Source: Bacteroides ndongoniae (GTDB lineage Bacteria > Bacteroidota > Bacteroidia > Bacteroidales > Bacteroidaceae). From it: 64,000 bases of DNA. This document shows, one piece after another, positions 22,599-30,829 of this stretch (position 1 is its first letter; every line of letters begins with the position of its first letter). The DNA lies in assembly GCF_900108345.1 (NCBI RefSeq), contig NZ_FNVV01000012.1:444978-508977 (forward strand), given 5' to 3'. Position numbers and translations under genes: made by a program. The notes below the pieces were generated by a model that saw only the letters and a list, made by a program, of their open reading frames with translations, was not told the origin of the DNA and did no database searches.

Positions 22599-24389
22599 AT
22601 GAATACAATCGAAAAAACACACCCGGGCATATCGCGTAAAAGCCTGCCCGTTCTGTTTGCCGCCCTGTGCGTGCTGCTGTGCCTGAGCGGCTGCCGCCCC
22701 AAGCCCTATCCATCGCTGCTGCTTGCGGCGGACAGTCTGGCGTCCGTGCTGCCGGATAGTGCCTGTGCCCTGTTGGCCTCCTATGCCGCCGACACGGCGG
22801 ACGAACCGCTGTACGTCCGCATGTACTACCGCCTGCTTTGCATCAAGGCGAAGGACAAGGCCTACATCGTGCATACGTCGGACAGTGCCATCCTGCCTGT
22901 AGTGGCCTACTACGAGCGGCACAAGCGCCTCCCCCACCTGCCCGAAGCTTACTACTATGCCGGCCGTGTATATAGCGACTTGGGCGATGCGCCGCAGGCG
23001 TTGGCCTATTTTCAGCGGGCACTCGACGCGATGCACGAGGATGAGGATCGGGTGAATATGACGGTGAAAAAGCTGGTCCTTTCGCAGATGGGGACGTTGT
23101 TCAAAAGGCAGAATCTTTATCCCGAAGCGTTGGATGTGTACAGGCAAAGCTTCCAGTGCAAAATTTTACTTCAGGATAGTGTGGGTATGATATATAGTAA
23201 CAGGGACATCGGTCAGATATATATGTTTCTGGAGCAGCGGGACAGCGCCTTATATTATTATCAGCGCGCCTATCAGTTAAGTCTTTTGTTGGGTGAAAAA
23301 TATTTGGGAAATGGGGTACAGATTCTGATGGCACGTTTATATACGGAAGAAGGGAGTTACGAAGCGGCTCATCGTTCATTGCAAATCGCTTTGCAGGATG
23401 TTTCAAAATATGATCGGAGTGCTACTTATTCAATAGCGGCAAGATATTATCACTTTACTAATAACATAGATTCTGCGGAGTGGTATTACCATAAGTCGTT
23501 ATTGTATGGCTTATTAGATGTCAAGGAAATGGCTAACAGGGGGTTAGCTTCCATCGCTTTATCGCAGGGAAAAACGGTTCCTGCTGCCCAATATCTTTAT
23601 CAGGCATTATTGCTGGGCGATTCCATCCGTAAGTTGACTAAAACGGATGAAGTCCGAAGCGCTCATTCACATTACAATTACCAGCTTCGCGAGCAGGAGA
23701 ACCAGCGTTTGAAGCTTCAGAACCTGCGTCAGCGTCAGACGAATGTCGCCATCTTGGTGGTGTTTGTCCTGTTTGCGTGTGGTGGTACACTCTATTATTT
23801 GCATCGGCGTAAGGTCATGCGTCTGCGTCTGCAGGTGGCCGAGCAGTTGCAGGCCGAGGCCTATCGCAACAGCGTTCAGTACCAGGAAGATACGCGCCGT
23901 CGCATCAGCCAGCTGGAAGAACAGCTTCAGTCGGCTTCCCATCAGCTGACCGACAGCGAAAGCCGTTGTCGGCAACTGACTGACGAAAAACAGCTGCTGG
24001 CACACACCTTGCGCTGTCTGGAAGAGGAAGAGCAGCGCCGCCGTCTGATGAAACAACGCTTTTCCGTTTCGGATGCCTGCCTGCTTTTCCGCAAGAAGGA
24101 AACGACAGCCGCGCCCGTCACCGAAGACGACTGGCAGCAGTTGGAGACCGAGGCCGACCAGTTGCTCGACGGCTTCCTGCGCAAGCTGACGACAGGCCCT
24201 GTGCGTGTCAGCCGCCAGGAGCTCCGCGTCAGCCTGCTGATACGTGCCGACTTCTCCATCAAGTCGATAGCCGCTTTCCTCCATCTGACTCCTACGGCCG
24301 TGACCAGTATCCGCCGTCGCCTCAGTGTCAAGTTCTCGTTGCCCGAGTCTTCTCCGCAGGCGTGGGACGAGTTTGTGAGGTCGTTGTAG
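22599..24389 (+). CDS. TPR-containing transmembrane regulator with C-terminal HTH
   Basis: This 596-residue protein has a lipoprotein-like signal ending CLSGC (cysteine 32). A TPR solenoid covers about 40-360 (LPEAYYYAGRVYSDLGDAPQ, YPEALDVYRQSF, YEAAHRSLQIAL). A single membrane helix stands near 380-402 (VAILVVFVLFACGGTLYYL). Then come a coiled coil (about 405-500) and a LuxR-like helix-turn-helix (about 545-590, SLLIRADFSIKSIAAFLHLTPTAVTSIRRRL). This architecture suggests a one-component sensor passing an outside signal to DNA. It precedes two beta-propeller lipoprotein genes. GC is about 70% at 22681-22740, 41% over 23161-23640 and 68% at 24181-24240 by hand count, so the middle TPR part looks acquired separately. 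Confidence 0.82.
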   Translation: MNTIEKTHPGISRKSLPVLFAALCVLLCLSGCRPKPYPSLLLAADSLASVLPDSACALLASYAADTADEPLYVRMYYRLLCIKAKDKAYIVHTSDSAILPVVAYYERHKRLPHLPEAYYYAGRVYSDLGDAPQALAYFQRALDAMHEDEDRVNMTVKKLVLSQMGTLFKRQNLYPEALDVYRQSFQCKILLQDSVGMIYSNRDIGQIYMFLEQRDSALYYYQRAYQLSLLLGEKYLGNGVQILMARLYTEEGSYEAAHRSLQIALQDVSKYDRSATYSIAARYYHFTNNIDSAEWYYHKSLLYGLLDVKEMANRGLASIALSQGKTVPAAQYLYQALLLGDSIRKLTKTDEVRSAHSHYNYQLREQENQRLKLQNLRQRQTNVAILVVFVLFACGGTLYYLHRRKVMRLRLQVAEQLQAEAYRNSVQYQEDTRRRISQLEEQLQSASHQLTDSESRCRQLTDEKQLLAHTLRCLEEEEQRRRLMKQRFSVSDACLLFRKKETTAAPVTEDDWQQLETEADQLLDGFLRKLTTGPVRVSRQELRVSLLIRADFSIKSIAAFLHLTPTAVTSIRRRLSVKFSLPESSPQAWDEFVRSL

Positions 24390-24512
24390 GCTGTTTGACG
24401 GCTGTTTGCACACTGCGAAGCAAAATGCACGTTTTTGCACGCTCATTTTCTTGGCTGTATGGAGGCTTTTGCAGACTTTTGGAGTATAAACTATAAACCG
24501 AAAATAATACGC

Positions 24513-25724
24513 ATGAAACAGTTTCTTATTTTATTGAGAGGAGCGTTATTGCCGAATCGTTGCCTGTTGGGCGTTTTATTGGCATTTTTAATGGTAGGAT
24601 GCACCGAAAAGCGGAGCGAAGGTCAGGAGGAGATTACCTCCATTGTTATAGATTGGGATAATATCTCGGATAACCTGGATTATTCTTCGTGGGTGGAAGA
24701 CAGTGTACTGGTGGTACCTTTAGAAACGAGAGAGGATTGTCTGATAGGCGAAATATCCAATCTGATTTATCAGAACCACCGGATTTACGTCGTTGACAAC
24801 ATGAGTAATGCAGTGTATGTGTTCGACGAAACAGGACGTTTGCAGTCCAAAGTCTGTTCTGTAGGAAACGGACCGAAGGAATATCTGGGAATAACAGCTT
24901 TTGCCGTTCAGGAAAGCCGTATGTTCATTTACGACAAAATGAAAGGGAAAATCATGGTTTATGACGAAAACGGCCAGTTTGTATATTCGAAAGATGCTTC
25001 CAGGATTTGGGGCATGGATATGTTTATTCAGGGGAAAGATATTTATATTGTAAATGTTGGTAGTATCAGTGATATGGGGTATTATTCCCTATATAAGCTT
25101 CCCGTAGCTGAGGGAAATGATGAGGTGGAAGCTTTTCTGCCTTTCGATGATCCTGGAAATACTGGCTGGGGAATTGACAGATACACCAGTGCTTCCGCCG
25201 ATGAAGCCATGTTTACCATTTGGCCTTTTGATGTTCTATACGGTGTAAAAGAAGGGGAAGTGGGTGCTGTCTATAAAGTGGATTTCGGAGACAGACGGTT
25301 GCCCGAGCAATACATCAAAGCCGATGGAGCGACTGCCTTGAAAACAGCCATACGCGATAACTATATCACAGGAATAGAATGGATGGTACAATCAGAGAAG
25401 CGTCTCCTCTTTTCATATTCAGATGCAAAAGGTAAGATGATAAGTATTTACGACAGGGAAACCGGTAAAGTGAATACGACACATGAGCTGTATAACAAAT
25501 ATTTGGGAGGATTGGCTTGTTCGCCCCGTCAGCTATACATGCAGGACGGATATATGATATCGTATCGCGCGATGGATGCATGGTGTTTGGAGGGCGAACT
25601 TGCGGATTGGAATTATGACGAACGCGATTTCCATTCCGAATATGTACGCAGCATGTTCAAGAAGTTCCGCCAGATGGACGAGGAATCCAATCCGGTTGTT
25701 ATTATTCAGAAGTTGAAGGAATAA
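24513..25724 (+). CDS. 6-bladed beta-propeller lipoprotein (first copy)
   Basis: The protein is about 403 residues when started at ATG 24513 (MKQFLILLRG), which gives a proper signal and lipobox LMVGC (cysteine 30); the frame is open from 24435 but that start adds a non-signal extension. It matches the Bacteroidales 6-bladed beta-propeller family (VVPLETREDCLIGEISNLIY, RIYVVDNMSNAVYVFDETG, VGNGPKEYLGITAFAVQ). Members are surface or periplasmic lipoproteins of unknown ligand, often encoded beside TPR/HTH regulators as here. A likely binding or sensing partner of the upstream regulator, by context only. Confidence 0.85.
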   Translation: MKQFLILLRGALLPNRCLLGVLLAFLMVGCTEKRSEGQEEITSIVIDWDNISDNLDYSSWVEDSVLVVPLETREDCLIGEISNLIYQNHRIYVVDNMSNAVYVFDETGRLQSKVCSVGNGPKEYLGITAFAVQESRMFIYDKMKGKIMVYDENGQFVYSKDASRIWGMDMFIQGKDIYIVNVGSISDMGYYSLYKLPVAEGNDEVEAFLPFDDPGNTGWGIDRYTSASADEAMFTIWPFDVLYGVKEGEVGAVYKVDFGDRRLPEQYIKADGATALKTAIRDNYITGIEWMVQSEKRLLFSYSDAKGKMISIYDRETGKVNTTHELYNKYLGGLACSPRQLYMQDGYMISYRAMDAWCLEGELADWNYDERDFHSEYVRSMFKKFRQMDEESNPVVIIQKLKE

Positions 25725-25806
25725 CGTGCTGACGTAATAACTCCCTTATTTGTAATTTGTTTTAAATTCCTTTTTGATAGGTTTTACTTAAAAGAATAGT
25801 ATCTTT

Positions 25807-27033
25807 ATGTCCTACAAAGTTGTTTTTCTTTTGACTGCTTTATGCTTCATCTCCTGTCAAGGATCGAAGCAAAAGCCCATTGTTCAGGAAGAAACAGGTA
25901 TATCGTCTGTTCTGCCCGGTCAGGATGTGCTGACTGTCGATTTGGATTCCATTGCATACGAAAAGCAGATGCCTCTGTCTGCTTTCTTCAAGGATGTGCG
26001 GTATATTCCGCTGGAGACGACCCGTGAGTCCTTGCTGGGGCGCATCAACCAGCTTTGTATGCAGGGAGATACCATTTTTGTTTTGGATGGCGTCATGGCC
26101 AGGTCGGTACTTATGTTCCGTAAGGACGGCAGCTATATCGGCATAGTCGGCAGTAGGGGAGAAGGTCCGTCCGAGTATGTGGCGCCAACGGATTGCGGCA
26201 TAGCGGGAGACCAGTTCTACATCTTCGACAGCAGGAAGCAGTGCATTCTGTATTACGGATTGCCCGACATGAAGTTTAGTCATGCGGTCACGCTGAAGCA
26301 ACAGCAGAATGCCCGGAGCCGTTATATAGGCATCGACGCTAACCGGATATACGCAGATGTCTATTTCCCCGGCACGTCGCCTTCGTACTTGATACAGGAG
26401 TTGGACAGTGCTGCACAAGTTGTCAACAAATGGATATCGAAGGACGCATACAACCGGGGCTATCATTCGGACACTTATTTCACCGGAGAAAGCTTTTTCA
26501 GCAAGACTTCTGTCGGCATACGCTTCAAACACCTTGCCTCGGACAGTGTCTTGGCAATCGGGAAGAACGGCATCTATCCTTATCTGTCGTTCAGCTACCG
26601 CGACCGTCCCACCAGCGCGGCGGTGAAAGAGCACGCGGAGCGTAGCGGCGAGAAAGACATCCTGAAGTCTCTGACCCGGTTGGGAGGCGTGCATAACATC
26701 CAACACTATACTGAAGGCGAGCGGTTTATACTGTTCTTTTTCTCTCGGGGAAATTACCTCAATCACTTCATTTATGACAAGAAGACACAGGAATGTCGTG
26801 TCGGTATCTTCTTGCACGACAAGGTTTCGCCCAAGTTGATGGATCAGTCCGTCGTCCCGATACCCGTCTGGGAAGACGACGAGAATGTCTATTTCTACAT
26901 CCATCCGATGGAAGTCAGTCGCTTTGTAGTCATGCTGAAGAGTGGAGAAATTGCGTGTCAGCCGGACGATAAAGCCGCCTTAAGCCGGTTGGACGAAGAG
27001 ACGAATTCTGTCCTGATCTGTTATCGGAAGTGA
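25807..27033 (+). CDS. 6-bladed beta-propeller lipoprotein (second copy)
   Basis: This 408-residue protein has signal/lipobox LCFISC (cysteine 17). The family phrases recur: FKDVRYIPLETTRESLLGRI, IFVLDGVMARSVLMFRKDG, VGSRGEGPSEYVAPTDCGI and FYIFDSRKQCILYY. It is a diverged paralogue of the preceding gene, 82 bases downstream on the same strand, with higher GC. The pair probably arose by duplication or by assembly at one site. No catalytic motif is seen and the ligand is unknown. Confidence 0.85.
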   Translation: MSYKVVFLLTALCFISCQGSKQKPIVQEETGISSVLPGQDVLTVDLDSIAYEKQMPLSAFFKDVRYIPLETTRESLLGRINQLCMQGDTIFVLDGVMARSVLMFRKDGSYIGIVGSRGEGPSEYVAPTDCGIAGDQFYIFDSRKQCILYYGLPDMKFSHAVTLKQQQNARSRYIGIDANRIYADVYFPGTSPSYLIQELDSAAQVVNKWISKDAYNRGYHSDTYFTGESFFSKTSVGIRFKHLASDSVLAIGKNGIYPYLSFSYRDRPTSAAVKEHAERSGEKDILKSLTRLGGVHNIQHYTEGERFILFFFSRGNYLNHFIYDKKTQECRVGIFLHDKVSPKLMDQSVVPIPVWEDDENVYFYIHPMEVSRFVVMLKSGEIACQPDDKAALSRLDEETNSVLICYRK

Positions 27034-27054
27034 AAGGGGGAAGGGTAGAAGATT

Positions 27055-27142
27055 CAGTTTGGGTATATTTTTTTCCCAGTTAGGAAAATATTTTTCTCTA
27101 ACTGGGCAGTAATTTTTTCCTAACTGGGAAAAAATCGGGGCC
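27055..27142. repeat. AT-rich four-unit array with 22-bp period
   Basis: Units begin at 27055 (CAGTTTGGG), 27077 (CAGTTAGGAAAA), 27099 (TAACTGGGCAG) and 27121 (TAACTGGGAAAA). Spacing is exactly 22 bp, but the second half is in the opposite orientation to the first, so CCCAGTTAGG and CCTAACTGGG can pair. It lies between convergent genes and may also act as a terminator. Confidence 0.75.
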
Positions 27143-27152
27143 TTTTCCGTGC

Positions 27153-27815
27153 TTACAGGGCGGCTGTTTTTCTGGCCCGAAGTATCTCTCTTTTTCCTCC
27201 CGGAGGGCCGGGCAGACGCTCTACTGTGAATCCGATGGATTGCAACAGACGGCGGACTACCCCCTTGGCGCAGTAAGTAGTGAGGATGCCGTCGGGACTC
27301 ATGGCGGCAAAGAGGCGACGAAAGACGGACTCGTCCCACATTTCCGGCTGCTTTTCGGGCGCAAAGGCATCGAAATAGACTACGTCGTAACTCGCGGCGG
27401 GAAGGACAGCGGCGGGGTTCGCTACGTCGATTTGCGTTTTCCGGAGGGTGAACCAGGGAGTGATTTCGACATCCGTTTCCCAGGGGGCGGCATGCAGCTC
27501 CCGAAACAACGGATTGTCGCTGTAGTGCAGGGTGTCCACCTCCTCCCAGGCAAGGGGATAAAGCTCAATGCCCGTGTAGTGCACCTTTTTTTGCGTTTTC
27601 CCGGCATTTTCGAGCGTCAGCAGGGCATTGAGCCCCGTGCCGAAGCCTACCTCTAAAACATGCGGAAAAACGGCGGCAGTGGCATTGAGCCCCATGTCGA
27701 TGAATATGTGTTGCGATTCGGTGTGCGCCCCTTTCACCGAGTGGTAGTGTTCGTTCAGTTCGGGGACGAACAGCGTGGCGCTTCCGTCGGCAGTCTGTTC
27801 AATGATTCTTTGCAT
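27153..27815 (-). CDS. mnmD: tRNA (mnm5s2U34)-methyltransferase, MnmD type
   Basis: This 220-residue SAM-dependent methyltransferase is of the MnmC-N/MnmD family, which completes mnm5s2U at the tRNA wobble position. The SAM site is LEVGFGTGLNALLTL. Other family motifs are FVPELNEHYHSVKGAHTESQHIFI, YDVVYFDAFAPEKQPEMW and TYCAKGVVRRLLQSIGF. It lacks the oxidase half found in E. coli MnmC, as is normal for MnmD. MnmG, which acts earlier in the same pathway, is at 51050-52924. The call rests on motif and length. Confidence 0.92.
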   Translation of the reverse strand: MQRIIEQTADGSATLFVPELNEHYHSVKGAHTESQHIFIDMGLNATAAVFPHVLEVGFGTGLNALLTLENAGKTQKKVHYTGIELYPLAWEEVDTLHYSDNPLFRELHAAPWETDVEITPWFTLRKTQIDVANPAAVLPAASYDVVYFDAFAPEKQPEMWDESVFRRLFAAMSPDGILTTYCAKGVVRRLLQSIGFTVERLPGPPGGKREILRARKTAAL

Positions 27816-27902
27816 TTAAGTTTTTAAGTTTTTGAGTTTCTAAGTTTTTAAGTTCTTTCCTCCTTGTTCCCTCGTTAACTCGTTAACTTGTCCCCTCGTC
27901 AA
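27816..27902. repeat. Simple-sequence spacer (AAGTTTTT and GTTAAC repeats)
   Basis: The first half is a run of AAGTTTTT/AGTTTCTA variants. The second half is CTCGTTAACTCGTTAAC-type sequence related to the repeats at 16.7 and 38.8 kb. No gene or clear terminator is present. Confidence 0.6.
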
Positions 27903-28379
27903 CTAACCAATAACCGTCAGTGCCCCCTGCAATGCCCAAAGCATGGCCATGTAGCGGAGCAGCTTGCCGATGAACATCGAAACGGTAGTCAGCATCAGGT
28001 TGCTGCGCATGAAGCCCAGGGCGATGGCAATGGCTTCGCCCACAAAAGGCAGGAAGGCAAAGAAAGCCATCAGGGCACCTTTGCCCTGCAGGAAGTGTTG
28101 CATCCGGTCTATCTTCTCTTTCTTCACCTTGAAGTATTTCTCAATCCAGTCGATGCGTCCCAATCGGCCCATGTAGTAGCATGTCATGCCGCCCACCGTA
28201 TTGCCCAAGGCGGCCGACAGTACGCAGACGGCAGGACTGAGCCCGACATTGACCAGCGCCACCAGCACCAGTTCGGAACTGAAGGGAATGATACTGCCGG
28301 CCAGCAGGGCCGAAATGAACAGTCCGACATAGCCCCAGTCGATAAGCAGCTGTATCAGTGTGTCTATAAAAGCGTCCAT
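27903..28379 (-). CDS. YqaA/DedA-like inner-membrane protein
   Basis: This 158-residue protein has about four hydrophobic segments and belongs to the SNARE-associated/DedA-like VTT group, YqaA branch: WGYVGLFISALLAGSIIPF, SELVLVALVNVGLSPAVCVL, AALGNTVGGMTCYYMGRLGR and FFAFLPFVGEAIAIALGFMR. The frame is open back to 28628, but the ATG at 28379 (MDAFIDTLIQL) gives the family length and overlaps the upstream gene by only 16 bases. VTT proteins are linked to lipid flipping and membrane homeostasis; its role here is not known. Confidence 0.85.
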   Translation of the reverse strand: MDAFIDTLIQLLIDWGYVGLFISALLAGSIIPFSSELVLVALVNVGLSPAVCVLSAALGNTVGGMTCYYMGRLGRIDWIEKYFKVKKEKIDRMQHFLQGKGALMAFFAFLPFVGEAIAIALGFMRSNLMLTTVSMFIGKLLRYMAMLWALQGALTVIG

Positions 28380-29359
28380 ACGTTGAAGATGAATAACAGG
28401 AATAACAATACGAGCGAACAGGTGAAGAAGATGTTGGAGCTGCGGCTGTGGGTCAGGGCAAACAGATGACCTGCCAGAATGCTGGTACCAATCAGCAGCA
28501 GCGACAGCAGATGGACGCACTGCGACGGCTGTAATACGATGTACACGAAAGTGCAGAAACATAGCAACAGCAGGAAGTTCAGGTAACTGCGGGTACGTAT
28601 CTTGTCCTCGTAGCCCATAGCCAGGCAATGTCCTGCACTGACGGCGAAGAGGATGAACAGATAGCCAACCGTAGCCAGCTCCCAGGGCTGGAAGTCGAAA
28701 CGGATGGGTTGAAAGGTGGCCAGTTCCTGAAACGGACGGTAGAACAACGGCATGTCCCCGTGATAGAACGCATGGCCCAGCAGAAACCAGTAGGGCAGAC
28801 TCCAGCCGACGAGCGATGCGAAAAAGCTTTTAAGATGGAGCGAGCGGAAATTACGGGCACCTATCCAGAAGACAGGAGCAAACAGAGTGAGTTGTGGCCA
28901 CAACAGGCTTCCGAGTCCGATGAAGACAAAGCAATGGAACAGGTCGGCCGAGGCGTGAGGCTTCTGATAGCTGCGGAACAGGAAAAACAGGGCTATCAGG
29001 AACAGGACGGCAGCCACGTCGCCCGCATAAAGCAGGTGCATGCTGGGACAGGCGGATATAAGCAGGATGTAGAGGGTAGTCTGCACCGAAGCACGCAGGC
29101 GGATGATGGCAAACGTGTTGTTCAGCTCGATGAGGAAATATCCGATGACGGCATACAGCAGGAAACTGGACAGGCGGTCGGCCCATGCAGGCAGGTCGAA
29201 GTGCCCGAAAGTGCTCCATAAGGAAGCGATGCTTCTTCCGGTACTGTCTTCGGGGAGCAGCAGGGCAGCCAGCGCCCAGCAGAAGAGAGAAATAAAAATG
29301 GCGACAGGAAGCGTGAAATGGCCTGCCGTCACTTTGTTTTGGAATCTTCGGTTGTACAT
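28364..29359 (-). CDS. Multi-pass membrane protein of unknown function
   Basis: This 331-residue protein has about eight to ten hydrophobic helices (for example FTLPVAIFISLFCWALAALLL, LLYAVIGYFLIE and a C-terminal FFTCSLVLLFLLFIFNVW). It resembles the uncharacterised Bacteroidota membrane proteins encoded near purD, but I cannot name the family with certainty. It is followed by an overlapping YqaA-like gene, so both are in one operon. A -7-like TACCTTTG stands on the minus strand at 29434-29427, next to the palindromic repeat. Confidence 0.7.
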   Translation of the reverse strand: MYNRRFQNKVTAGHFTLPVAIFISLFCWALAALLLPEDSTGRSIASLWSTFGHFDLPAWADRLSSFLLYAVIGYFLIELNNTFAIIRLRASVQTTLYILLISACPSMHLLYAGDVAAVLFLIALFFLFRSYQKPHASADLFHCFVFIGLGSLLWPQLTLFAPVFWIGARNFRSLHLKSFFASLVGWSLPYWFLLGHAFYHGDMPLFYRPFQELATFQPIRFDFQPWELATVGYLFILFAVSAGHCLAMGYEDKIRTRSYLNFLLLLCFCTFVYIVLQPSQCVHLLSLLLIGTSILAGHLFALTHSRSSNIFFTCSLVLLFLLFIFNVWTLL

Positions 29360-29430
29360 AAAAGGGCGACGGAGGAATGAGAATGAATGGGTTTACTTTG
29401 TTATTCAGCGTGAGGGGGTGTCAGAACAAA

Positions 29431-29483
29431 GGTATCTGAAACTCTCCTCCTTCCAGAAGGAGGGGAGTCAGATACTATAGCTA
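29431..29483. repeat. MITE-like palindrome, short form
   Basis: GGTATCTGAAACTCTCCTCC pairs with GGAGGGGAGTCAGATACT through the inner CTTCCAGAAG. Read on the minus strand it is CTATAGTATCTGACTCCCCT and so on, matching the outer arms of the 21770-21957 element without its roughly 120-bp interior. It lies downstream of purD, where it could also terminate transcription. Confidence 0.7.
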
Positions 29484-29496
29484 AGTTCCAATACAC

Positions 29497-30771
29497 TTAT
29501 AAGTCGAACCCAATGTCGCGGCGGAAGTATTTACCTTCGAAGCTCAGCATGTCGGCTACTTTATAGCTCTTTTCCAAAGCTTCTTCCTTGGTCTCACCGT
29601 ATGAGCATACGGCAATGACACGTCCGCCGTTGGTAACGACACGTCCGTCTTTCATCGCTGTGCCGGCGTGGAACAGGATGCTGTCGGTCGTCTCTACCAG
29701 GTTAAAGCCGGTGATGGGCAGTCCCTTCTTGTACTCGCCGGGGTAACCGCCGCTGACCAGCATGACGCAGGCTGCCGTACGCGGATCGAAGATCATGGAT
29801 TTCGTATTGAGGTTGACGTTGTACACTCCTTCGAACAGGTCTACGATGTCGCTTTGCAGACGCAGCATGACGCTTTCGGTTTCAGGGTCGCCCATGCGCA
29901 CGTTGTATTCGATAACCATCGGTTCGCCCTGTACGTTGATCAGTCCCAGGAACAGGAAGCCTTTGTAGAGGATACCCTCTTCGCGCAGACCGTTGATAGT
30001 GGGCTCGATGATGCGTTCGCGTACCTTCTCCATGAATTCGTCGTTGGCAAACGGAACGGGAGTCACACTACCCATACCGCCGGTATTCAGGCCTTTGTCG
30101 CCTTCGCCGATACGTTTGTAGTCCTTGGCTACGGGCAACACTTTGTAGTGCTCGCTATCGGTCAGGACGAATACGGAGCATTCGATACCGCTCAGGAACT
30201 CTTCGATGACTACCGTAGCACTGGCGTTTCCGAACATGCCGTCGAGCATTTCCTTCAGTTCTTTCTGGGCTTCTTCCAGGGTGGGGAGAATCAGTACGCC
30301 CTTACCTGCACAGAGGCCGTCGGCCTTCAGCACGTAGGGAGCGGAAAGTGTCTCCAGGAAGGCGAGACCTTCGTTCAGTGTTTCGGCCGTCACGCTTTTG
30401 TAGCGGGCGGTAGGGATGTTATAGCGCTTCATGAACTCTTTGGCAAACTCTTTGCTGCCTTCCAGTTGCGCGCCTTTGGCAGAGGGGCCGATAATGGCAA
30501 TGTTCTGTGTGGTAATGTCATTCTTGAAGTAGTCGAAGATGCCTTGTACCAGCGGGTCTTCGGGACCAACGACAATCATGTCGATGGCACGTTCCAGTGC
30601 AAAAACCTTGAGGGCAGCAAAATCCGTAGCTTTGATGTCTACGTTTTCGCCTACCTGTGAGGTGCCGGCATTGCCGGGAGCGATGTACAGTTTCTCAACT
30701 TTCGGACTTTGGGCTATCTTCCAAGCCAAAGCGTGTTCGCGGCCACCAGAGCCTAATAGTAATACTTTCAT
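29497..30771 (-). CDS. purD: Phosphoribosylamine-glycine ligase
   Basis: This 424-residue ATP-grasp enzyme performs the second step of purine synthesis (PRA + glycine + ATP to GAR). It begins [19 protein letters not shown] and shows the GARS signature RMGDPETE, the ATP-grasp segment [14 protein letters not shown], and [10 protein letters not shown]. Length is normal. It lies 58 bases after the DPP-IV gene on the same strand. Co-transcription is possible, though the functions are unrelated. Confidence 0.97.
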   Translation of the reverse strand: MKVLLLGSGGREHALAWKIAQSPKVEKLYIAPGNAGTSQVGENVDIKATDFAALKVFALERAIDMIVVGPEDPLVQGIFDYFKNDITTQNIAIIGPSAKGAQLEGSKEFAKEFMKRYNIPTARYKSVTAETLNEGLAFLETLSAPYVLKADGLCAGKGVLILPTLEEAQKELKEMLDGMFGNASATVVIEEFLSGIECSVFVLTDSEHYKVLPVAKDYKRIGEGDKGLNTGGMGSVTPVPFANDEFMEKVRERIIEPTINGLREEGILYKGFLFLGLINVQGEPMVIEYNVRMGDPETESVMLRLQSDIVDLFEGVYNVNLNTKSMIFDPRTAACVMLVSGGYPGEYKKGLPITGFNLVETTDSILFHAGTAMKDGRVVTNGGRVIAVCSYGETKEEALEKSYKVADMLSFEGKYFRRDIGFDL

Positions 30772-30829
30772 CTTTCTTTATTGTTTTGAATTTCAGTTCT
30801 TTGTAAAGTGGGAGTATTCCCGTTGTGGT

